Source of the DNA: Turbatrix aceti
Taxonomy: Eukaryota; Nematoda; Chromadorea; Rhabditida; Panagrolaimidae
DNA length: 64,000 nucleotides
Assembly (NCBI GenBank): GCA_963969345.1
Contig: OZ017769.1
Location: forward strand, 4,340,816-4,404,815
Reading direction: 5' to 3'
In this document: piece by piece, positions 55,323 through 64,000 of the stretch
How positions within the stretch are numbered: position 1 is the stretch's first letter
Layout of the letters: each line of letters opens with the position of its first letter
Position numbers and translations under genes: made by a program
The notes under the pieces: model-generated
Databases searched by the model: none
The model's input: only the letters and a program-made list of their open reading frames with translations
Told to the model about the DNA's origin: nothing

Positions 55323-56898
55323 ATGTTCTGCCAAGATGGGTTATCAAATCCAGTCTACTTCATGAATATCGGTCTTCTTGGTCACGTGGATGCAGGGAAA
55401 ACAACGCTGGCTCGGGCGTTGTCCACCCTGGGGTCTACTGCTGCCTTTGACAAGGGCGCCAGAGCCGCGAATCTCCGAGCGAATACGATTGATCTCGGAT
55501 TTTCGGCTGTCGATCTCGGAGATGGCCGGCGCATGGCTCTTGTCGACTGCCCGGGCCACGCTCAGCTTATCAAGGCTGTTCTCGCTGCGGGTTCGGTTTT
55601 CGACGGTGCGATCGTGGTTGTGAGTGCCGTTCGGGGCGTCGAGCCCCAGACCGTCGAGCATCTCATCCTGGCCTCTATTCTCTGTCCTCAGAACGTCATA
55701 ATCGTTGTTTCAAAGGTCGATTTGGTGGATCAGACTCGTGTGGATGCCCTGGTCAGGGGCCTGCCTAAAGTAAGTCATTTTGGCTTATGTAGAATCAAAA
55801 AAAAAAATTTTTTTTTTAATTTAGGCCCTAAAATCCCTCAAAATCGCAGCTTCGACCCAGATCATCCCTCTCAACCTCTCTGATCCTTCCACTTCCGGCA
55901 CTGGAACCCTTCTGGAAGCTCTACGCCAACTTCCTATTCCTAATCGACCGATTTCAACTTCCCAAGCCGGTTTTTCGATGGCCGTGGACCACTGTTTTCC
56001 CCTAAAAGGCCAGGGCACCGTCATGACCGGCACTGTCCTCTCTGGAACCTGTCGGGTCGGATCAGAAATCGAAATTCCCGACCTGGGAGAAACACGACGT
56101 GTACGTGAAGTTCAATCGTGGAAGGAAAAAGTCGAGGAGGTCAAAACAGCAGATCGAGCCGCACTGCTTTTTTCCAACATTCCTCAAACCGACAAAATCG
56201 ACCGAACAGTCATCGCCGCGCCCGGGGTGCTTTCCAGGGCGTCAGACCTGCTCGTGCCAATGACTCGAATTGCTCAATTCAAAGGAACACTGTCGAGTCG
56301 AGCAAAGGTCCACGTTTCCATCGGCTTTGTCACCGCCCTTGCCGAGTGCTGGTTCGTCTCCGGAGCAGCCGAAAACGCTGAATTCGAAGAATGCGATTCA
56401 ACATCGCTCGACGAAAGCGCCACCCACGCTCTGCTCTCCCTCCAAAAACCTCTTTTCGTCCGACCCGGGGACATTTGTCTCGCCGCGAAACTTGACAGTC
56501 AGAAGCCAACCGAGTGTCGATTCGTCTTTTACGGTCCCGTCGAGCCGCTCCAGAGCATCGGAGATGTTCGACGATTTCGAAGAAAGGAAAAGAAGGGCAT
56601 CGTCGACCGAGTCGAGTCCCCGATTTCGGTAATCTGCAGCGGGTTGTTTCACAAGAATTCTGATATTTCTGTTTTTTCTGGCATGGAAGTGACCATCGGT
56701 GAAGGTGAGAATTCAGAAAATCCAGTGGCTGCAGTGATCGAAGGCGCCTTTGGCAAGGGTGGAAAAGTCCGGCTGAGGATTACGACTTCAGGAGCAGCGG
56801 TGGTGGCGGAGAAGGATATCGTTACTCTGAGGTTGAAGAAGTACATTGGCCATTCGGGTGGGGGTGTCGTGCAAGATACCGGTGTGAAAATAAAATAA
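55323..56898 (+). CDS. selb-1: Selenocysteine-specific elongation factor (eEFSec/SelB)
   Basis: GTPase that delivers selenocysteyl-tRNA to the ribosome at UGA/SECIS. Exons 55323-55769 and 55825-56898 encode 506 residues. G1 is GHVDAGKT followed by the eEFSec-specific LARALSTLGSTAAFDK; G3 is DCPGH; domain II has FSMAVDHCFPLKGQGTVMTGT. The specialised C-terminal domain IV is present (IVDRVESPISVICSGLFHK, EGAFGKGGKVRLRI). Departures: the G2 RGIT motif reads RANTIDLGFS, and G4 NKxD reads SKVD. An inner ATG at 55362 is a possible start closer to the family N-terminus. Presence implies that this nematode uses, or recently used, selenocysteine. Confidence 0.93.
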
Positions 56899-59088
56899 AA
56901 AAATTTTTGTATGGTTTTTTTCGTGGTTTAAAATGCGTTTTTTTACGTTTGAATATTTTGGTGATTTTTTTTGTTTTTTATCGTAAAATTTGATTTTTCT
57001 GAATTTTTAATTTATTTTTTCGTTTATTTAGTCAATTTTTTTATTTCAAAAAATTTGCTAAAATTTCCGGAATTTGAAATTAGGGAGGGACGTATCAGAG
57101 CTATTTTCGAGTTTTTGAGCGAGTCAAAAAACTATTCTTGAACCAAAAAAACTTTTTTTGTTAAAAAAAACTTTTTTTTGTTAAAAAAAAACTTTTTTTG
57201 TTCAAAAATAAGCTAAAAATTTCGAGACGCTCGTTCGAAAACTCGACTCGAGAATTTTCAATTCTAACCAAGCATCATCTCACTCGACCACTCTGGAGCG
57301 TATATTACCTGACCAAAAGTTGATCCCCTATTTTCCCCCATCCCGTCATTTTCAGCGGTTCAAACTTATCCAATTTACACTTACTGGCTCTTTTTCTGTT
57401 TTGTATTCTATTCTGGATACAAATTGTGTTTTATTTATAAATACCCTTTTTTTGCCTCTCATCTGAACGCCTGACTGTGACTGTGTTGTCATCTGACGCC
57501 CATTACGCTGTCTGTGCCCACGTCGGTCGCGTGCCTGCCCCCCCCTGACCGTTAACTTGAATCCCTCTTAGTCACCCTCATTCAAAAACCAACAAAAAAA
57601 GCCGCAAACCGAAGAGACCACCTATTTTGCACCTCTTTTTTTTGTTTGTGTGTGTGCCGCAAAAAATATTTATATCTACTACCATCTCGTTCAGAATGAA
57701 AGAAAATACATTCAAGGAGCGCCTACACGTTTCAAATTAACTTTGTTACCATCTGGGGAGGCGGCATTAGGGGGGGGGGGTACCCTGAACTAAACTGCGC
57801 CTCGTACTACTGGCTAGATGGGTAGATAACCGCCAGACCCAGGAGGACGGGAGGTCGTTTTTTTGCAAGCATAATGCTGCTTATCGCTGCAACGTGGAGG
57901 TGAAATCAGTTATGTGCCATCAGCGGGAAGACAGTTCGAAGAACACCTCTGGAATTCCGATTCCACGTGGGATAATGCTTTTTTTCTGCAAAAACAATCC
58001 AAGTTGAATCGAATTCAGAGGTTTTGACCGGGGCTGGACGAACGTTCGTGTTTGTTCGCGAACAAAGCTAAATTTTCAAAAAAAAATGAACGAACAAAAA
58101 TTGCGGTAAAATTAGGAAAACGGTGTCAAAATTGATGTTACTTGACAAGAAAAATTGTCATTCATTAAATTTTGACCGGCAAAAAATGTGATCTTAAACG
58201 AGAAAACGTGAACTAACTAATTTATCACTTTTCTACTCGGAAGAACAAACTTTACAATTTTTATTAAAAAAATTTATTCGATGTTTGTTCGTGTTCGTTC
58301 GCGAACACGGTCAAAAATGTTCGCGTTTGTTTTATTCTTCAAACAAAATTTGAACCCGAACAATTTTCAAATTTTTATCAACAAAAGCACCCCGGGAGCG
58401 GCGATGACTGTTCGGTCGATTTTGTGTCGGTTTGAGGAATGTTGCAGGGATAAGTAAAAATTCGCCAACAAAAAACGGATTTTTGCTCATCCTTGGTTTC
58501 GACCCAGAACAGCGAGGTTATCAAGTTGGAATAAGCGGGATCGTGTTACAACTTATGTATGTCGTTATCTGAATTAGTTGATGTCACCCAAGTCGATCAC
58601 GTTTCACACGTACTCTGAAACCAACTCTGGCTGACATAAAACATGAGTACTTTTCCAAAGTACAGTAATAATAACTTTTGCAAGTACTACAACGGATAAA
58701 AAGTTTATTTATAGGTCAAAAAAATATAAATACGATTTGCCTAAGCCATAATTTATTATTATAGGTCCAGCGTGGAAAATGCATAAATTTAGAAAATCCC
58801 CCTAAATTTGCCTTTTTTTGTCGTTTTTTGCTTTTTTTCCGACTGGAATAAAAACCCTTCCGGTTTCTTTTCAAACAGGTAACCCAGCCACTGACGTTGG
58901 TTGTCTGTCCCCTTCCCATGGCCATGGACTACAATCGTACACTTTTTCCCACAAACAAAATTAATCGAAAAACACTGGTTTTTTTGGGCCAATAAATTAA
59001 TTTTTATGCCCTTCGCCGAAGCGGAGTGAAAAACAAGGACTTTTCAGTAACGAGAAATAATCAGCTCAAGAGCGAAGGCGAAGGGATT
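56899..59088. other. Intergenic region
   Basis: About 2.2 kb without a gene. AT-rich, with repeated AAAAAACTTTTTTTGTT units (57120-57210) and a decayed family-A repeat at 58030-58380. A higher-GC stretch (57470-57560) shows nothing recognisable. Confidence 0.5.
58030..58380. repeat. Decayed family-A repeat
   Basis: Begins near GGGGCTGGACGAACGTTCGT and carries GTTCGCGAACA, AACGAAC and the shared core GGTGTCAAAATTGATGTTAC. The ends are eroded and no target duplication is visible. Confidence 0.5.
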
Positions 59089-61400
59089 ATGCTCAGATTG
59101 CCTACTGTGGTCGCTGCTGCTTCTGCGGCGGCGAGGACAGGACTTTTTCGGCTGGCGACGACCGCTGCTGCGAACGCTTCACGGACACCGACCTGGCCTA
59201 ATTCGACGACAATGACGTGGTCGTGGACGTCATCGAGACAGCTATCGTTATCCGCGACCCTGAACAGTTCACCAAAAAGACGAAAGCACGGAGGACGCCG
59301 CGGGGCACAGACCAAGAAGCCGGAGCTCGTCGACGTCGATGACGACGAGGAGGACGACGTCGTGCAGGATAACATCTCGGAAGACGATCAACTCGCGGCC
59401 AGGGGAATCCTGCATAAGGGCGTCGGCGATGCTGCGGATGTCGTCGATGATGGGTTGCCGAAGGATTTCAAGCGACGAGTGCTGAAATTGAACAGCCGGC
59501 GTCTCGACACGCTTCTCAACAGAACGAGTGGCAAGAGTTCAGCGTGAGTTTTGGGGTTACGGTATAGTATCGTGTTGGACCGACGCGGGTTCCCAACACG
59601 AAAAAATAGATTTTTGATGTAAAAACCGTAAAAATCGAAAAAAATTGTAACTGTACCGTAACCCGAGCATTGCATATTTTTTACATCTAGTTTTTATTTT
59701 CCCTGTGCAAATTTTTTTTACTACAAAAATTGGATATAAAAAATATGGAATGCTCGAGTTACGGTACATGCTACGATTTTTTTCTGTTTTCGATTTCCGA
59801 TGTACTGTTTTGTTTTTTTTTGTTTTTTTTTCACCGTTAACGAGGGCAAAGGTCCTTTTCCGGTCCAATGAACCATATTTATCCATTTCGTGTCCAATGT
59901 CCCACGCGTGAGCTCACGTTGCTTTTGTTGACATTTTTTGTTGGCCGGTGGTTTGTTTTTGTTTATCATCGTTGGTCAGTTGTGCAACCAACTTGTCAAC
60001 TTTTGAGGGGGAGAGCTGCCACAATTCAATCTCAGTCAGATATAATTTTTTTATTGTCTTATATATATTTTTTCAGTGACGTCGAAAAAATGATACTCTC
60101 AGGCCGAGTGCGTGTCAACGAACAAATTGTCAAGAAAAAAGCCTACAATGTGAGTTTTTGAGTTTTTCAAATAGGATTTTTGGGGTATTCCCCTGCTCCC
60201 GGGATCGTTCTATGGTCCTGATGCATTTCCCATCTCCCACACCCCCCAAAAAAAAACGCAGCCAGCTTTATGAGGTGTTTTTGGCATTCCAGAAACCAGC
60301 TGCCGGAAATTTCACGCGCACCATTGTTTGAATGTCGCCTTCGCTTTCTTTCCCGAGCCTATAAAAAAGCAGTATAAAATTCCTTTTTTTTTGGGCTCAT
60401 GCGGCCAAAAACATTTTTGTTGATCACCTAAAAAGGCTCAAAAAACAAATTTTATGCGCGGGAAAAAAGAAATAAAATTTTTTTTACTATTTTTATTTAT
60501 TTGCTACTGCGGAGGAGGAGGTTCGAAGTGCCGTGGCATAAACCAACCGGGATAGGCAATAAACTGTGAAACAACACAAAATGGATTTCTATAAACTCCG
60601 CTGGGAGACAGCCAATCCCACGCCTACCCCGGATTGACCTGCATGGTCGGCGGGAGCGAGAACGATTAATCTCGACGCTGGCGCCAGCACACGCCTTCGT
60701 GACTCGGGAGGAAAGTTTCTACTGAGTTTTCCCAAGTGCATAAAAAAAATAGCGAGATTACAAGATTCATTCTGGAAAAGTTTCACACGCATCCGTCGTT
60801 TTTTTTGTTTTTTTGGACAACTTGGCATCGCTGGGATATCATTTTTTTGTAGAAGGATGCAAGTTGTCGGGAAAATTGGCGCCCGGGGTCCAGGATGCGG
60901 TCTTTCGTTCATTCAAGGCCCCCCTCGTCGGCAGTGGTTAATGAGTGTTGACAGATCACGGAGCAAGGCGACATGTCACCCGATTGACAGCCGTAGCAGT
61001 CATTTTTTGCTCTGACGTGGGGTCGAGGGGCAAAGAACAGGCTAATTCATCAAAAATCGCCCCGCTGCAGCCTGCAAAGGTCCCTCGGACAAAAAACTAA
61101 ATTTTTTTTACGGGGTTGCACTTATTTTTTCTGTTTCTTGTGTTTTTTCTCCCGCATGAATGAAAAAGGGGGGATTTGGTGTTTTTTTGCCGCTCAGAAC
61201 ATGAAAAAGCACACGCTTGGTTGCAGATAATGAAGCAAGACGAAATCGACGTCCTGATTGAACCAATTGCCGACAACCCAGCACTCGGCACCGCGCTTCG
61301 CGTCAAAATTGTTGACTACGTGCTCAAGCAACACGGCTACGATGTTGATGTTCAGATTTGGGCCAAACTCCTTGTCGAGAACTGGCAGCACTCGGACTGA
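59089..61400 (+). CDS. Mitochondrial S4-domain RNA-binding protein (MTRES1-like)
   Basis: Exons 59089-59543, 60077-60149 and 61227-61400 encode 233 residues. The N-terminus is rich in Ala, Arg, Ser and Thr without acidic residues for about 70 residues, as in mitochondrial import signals. An acidic linker (DVDDDEEDDV) follows, then an S4-type fold: RRLDTLLNRTSGKSSADVEKMILSGRVRVNEQIV..KK, a Lys/Asp beta turn (MKQDEIDVLIEP) and a helical C-terminus. The closest family I know is MTRES1/C6orf203, which acts in mitochondrial transcription or ribosome rescue; a mitoribosomal S4 protein is the alternative. Intron 2 is 1,077 bases. An acceptor TTTTCAG at 59041-59047 lies upstream of the ATG. Confidence 0.72.
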
Positions 61401-62090
61401 CGATGCTGGTGACGTCGACGTTCGCTGGGTTACGATAAGTCCGTCATCGTCACTCCGTCGTTTTCGCTCCAGGAACAACGCTTAGGATTCCATTCGTTGT
61501 TTTTGTTGTGTTCTGCCCTTTTTTTTGAGTCAGTAACCCCCCTTTTTTGTGGTAAATTGGCCCGATGTTGTATGTTGTATTATTTACGGGGACACAGTGG
61601 TAGTGACGCGTGTGTAATCGTATAAAAATAAAATAAAAATAAAATTGGGTGCCGTGAAAAAGAAGTTTCCGAGACAGGACAAATTTGGATCCCTGAGGAC
61701 CTAAAAATAGACATCTCTATAGGCCGGGGGCCCGTAAGACGCAATCACGTGAATGACGTCAGGGACCGTTGCCTGGACCCCTCAGAGGCGGCCACCAGTG
61801 CTAGGATGAGGGCGCCGACTGACTGACTCCGCCCTCCGGTCGTTGTGGTAGTGTCCAGAGGCGCAGCGACAAAGACAAGAAGCAGACTCGTCTTTTTTTT
61901 TACGCATGCCGTGCTGCTCCTCGGCGAGGGCTGTTAACCGCGCCGCGAACGAACCCCGGTGACGGTGGTGTCGGATGGCGTCGGCGTCGCAGGAGCAACA
62001 GGGGGCGTGCTTTGCGGGTGGAGGGGTGTTGACGAGTCTGGTAGAGACTTTATAAGCCCACCGGCTTTCAGAGGTCGTCACATTATCAAC
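61401..62090. other. 3' UTR and promoter region
   Basis: AATAAA repeats near 61627-61640 probably end the S4-protein message. The remainder is upstream DNA of nlp-15. Confidence 0.45.
62050..62056 (+). promoter_or_regulatory. TATA-like box of nlp-15
   Basis: TTTATAAG about 40 bases before the ATG, followed within 15 bases by CTTTCAG. It may be a TATA box with a very short 5' UTR, or the acceptor may be a trans-splice site. Confidence 0.4.
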
Positions 62091-63536
62091 ATGCCAGTCA
62101 TTGCTTCATCTTCTTCGTCCATGATTTCCCTGGAACGTCTACCAATATTTCTGCTTGCTCTCGTCGTTCTCTGCATCAGCATTGATTTGGTGGGTTTTTG
62201 ACTGACGATATTCAATTAAGGACCAACATTTTTTTTTTGGGTGGGATGACCGTTAACGAGCTTGCACACACTACACATTCCGAGTTTTTTTTGTTATTCA
62301 ATTTTACACGCGTAATCATCGGAACGAACTTTATCCCTCCCAATAAGTTTTCTTCCGTTCTTTGCTCTTTTTTTCCCACCGAACACTGTTCTAAATATTA
62401 TTCTATTCGATTTGACGTCAGCATCCGAGTTTAATAGTTTTTGGCGCAAGTATGAAGTGCATGCTCGTTTGAGGGTCATTATTGGCACCGATCGGGCAAG
62501 TGCCTCATTTTCCACCGAACCTATGAATTCCGGATGACCCGAGTTGGCATTTGCCTCCTGGAATCCACTTTATCGCCTTTTACGATGTACTATTTACATC
62601 CCCACCTTCTTCCCAAGTTTTAGGAGTCTTAGTACCTTTTTTGATAGTTTTCAAGAACCAATAAAAAATTCAAACTCTTCGAACGTCACAAAAGTCCTTC
62701 GAAACAACAAAACAGAAATTTAGAGACGTTTGCGTTTTTTCTGAAGGATGTTGACTTTTTTTTGTGACTTTTGCCCTGGCATTTCTTCCTGCGCGCGCTT
62801 CTCCCCACCTAGCCCGACGACAGGCTGACACTTTGACTACGTGAAACATCTCCTGTCACTTCAGAGGGGTATGCAATTGATTTCAAAAAGTGGCCTGTAA
62901 GTGGCTGTCGGGGATCGTGTCAAGTGCCCAATGACGTCTGCCGCTTTTGACAGCCCTAGAAGCGTGCATCTATCGCTTCCGAGTCCATCGGCAGCGTTCA
63001 CGTGAAGTCGGAGGTGCTTAAGAATTTCTGGGAATTTCAAAAAATGGAACTTTTAAAAAAAACATGCGGAAGAAAAAAAATAAAAAAATAATGACGTGTG
63101 ATTGGTTTTGCAGACTTCGGCGGCGCCCAGGACACTCAAACGGGCCTTTGACTCCTTCGACAGCGACGGATTCACTGGATTCGACAAGAGAGCTTTTGAC
63201 TCCCTCACCAGTGGCGGATTTACCGGATTTGACAAACGCGCGTTTGATACGATCGCTTCGGATGGTTTTACCGGTTTTGACAGACGTCGGCGTGCTTTTG
63301 ATTCTCTGGTTCGTGTTTTTTGACTTCGTTTGAACCCCAGAAAATGTCGTTTCATCAAAAATTGTTTTCGAAAACCCTTTAAACCCCTCTGATTTCAGAT
63401 TGGCCACGGTTTTACCGGTTTTGACCGACGACGACGAGCCTTCGATGCCCTGACATCCGGTGGCTTTACCGGATTTGACAAGCGAGCCTTCGACTCACTG
63501 GACGTCGATGGTTTCACTGGTTTCGACAAGAAGTAA
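62091..63536 (+). CDS. nlp-15: NLP-15 type orcokinin neuropeptide precursor
   Basis: Secreted neuropeptide prohormone. Exons 62091-62189, 63114-63308 and 63399-63536 encode 143 residues. A signal peptide (LPIFLLALVVLCISI) is followed by six 14-residue repeats of the form AFDSLxxxGFTGFD, each flanked by KR, RR or RRRR dibasic sites: AFDSFDSDGFTGFD, AFDSLTSGGFTGFD, AFDTIASDGFTGFD, AFDSLIGHGFTGFD, AFDALTSGGFTGFD and AFDSLDVDGFTGFD. The motif matches the C. elegans NLP-15 peptides and the arthropod orcokinin family. There is no C-terminal glycine, so the peptides are not amidated. Intron 2 splits copy four between L and I. Almost the entire mature part of the precursor is peptide, with little spacer. 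Confidence 0.95.
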
Positions 63537-64000
63537 CCCCGTGGACTACCGTAGTAGTTGGGACAAGACAACCGACCTCTCCCCCATGTTTCTTCTTCAT
63601 CTCTCTTTCCTGTGTATCCTCTTCATCGTCGTCAATGCCTCTTATCTGCCTGCGCGTGTATGACAAAGCCAAGAAAAAAAAAAACCACTGACAAACAACA
63701 ACAGACCACCCCCCGCCTCACATCCTCGTCGTCATCGTCGTCAATACACAGAATATCTCCAGTCGACGACCACTGGACACAGAGTGCCGGAGACAATGGT
63801 TTCCGTGCAAACTATTTTTTTTTTAAATTTGAAATGTTTTCGTATATTATATTCATCTTCGAAATAATTTCTAATTTCTGTGAGCGTTAAAAATTGACTT
63901 GCTTTTGTGCACAAAGACCGTGTCAAGATGTCGATAATCATAAATTTTACGACACTGTTGTTCAATTCACGCATCGCCTACGACTTCGTTAGAGTTGCCT
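63537..64000. other. Downstream region of nlp-15
   Basis: Probable 3' UTR and AT-rich DNA up to the window edge. No further gene is supported. Confidence 0.4.

Overview
The window looks like nuclear DNA from a free-living or parasitic nematode. The evidence is a cuticle collagen with the nematode N-terminal domain, a ZP-domain cuticlin-like protein, an NLP-15 type orcokinin precursor, a serpentine-type 7TM receptor, a TWK-type potassium channel, short introns (often 42-60 bases) and strong TTTTCAG acceptors. I cannot name the species. All gene models below were spliced by hand from reading frame, GT..AG sites and phase. Every model closes in frame, but none has transcript support.

Layout, left to right. 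289-1699 (-): cuticle collagen. 3468-6654 (+): acid sphingomyelinase, with a hAT-like MITE in intron 1. 6655-13444: gene-poor, with a second copy of that MITE and one orphan coding-like stretch. 13445-15618 (+): REGE-1/Regnase endoribonuclease. 17054-19078 (-): ornithine-decarboxylase fold protein that has lost its catalytic residues. 19079-26794: gene-poor, with two further short transposons. 26795-28067 (-): splicing factor YJU2, divergent from an unknown KEN-box protein (28657-29724, +). 30504-30576: tRNA-Lys. 30762-32085 (-): 7TM receptor. 32311-34136 (+): orphan secreted protein with a MITE sitting exactly on a splice donor. 34242-34325: tRNA-Leu. 34620-36309: decayed MULE-like transposon. 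36775-38451 (+): FOXP-type forkhead factor. 38765-38848: second tRNA-Leu. 39069-40809 (-): K2P channel with a tRNA-Ala in an intron. 42008-43182 (-): cuticlin-like ZP protein. 44431-46687 (-): SLC35C2-like transporter. 47938-48773 (+): eIF6. 49429-50116 (+): PEX11. 51355-52577 (+): UDP-glucose 4-epimerase. 52852-55118 (-): delta-COP, divergent from eEFSec/SelB (55323-56898, +). 59089-61400 (+): mitochondrial S4-domain protein. 62091-63536 (+): NLP-15.

The genes are mostly unrelated housekeeping and cuticle/neuronal genes. There is no sign of an operon or a biosynthetic cluster. The most unusual items are the ODC-like pseudoenzyme, several non-autonomous elements with 8-bp target duplications (one duplicating a splice donor), the twin tRNA-Leu genes that differ only by a compensated acceptor-stem base pair, and foldback repeats that flank a single exon of the SLC35C2-like gene. 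I saw no CRISPR array, rRNA, operon of bacterial type or prophage.
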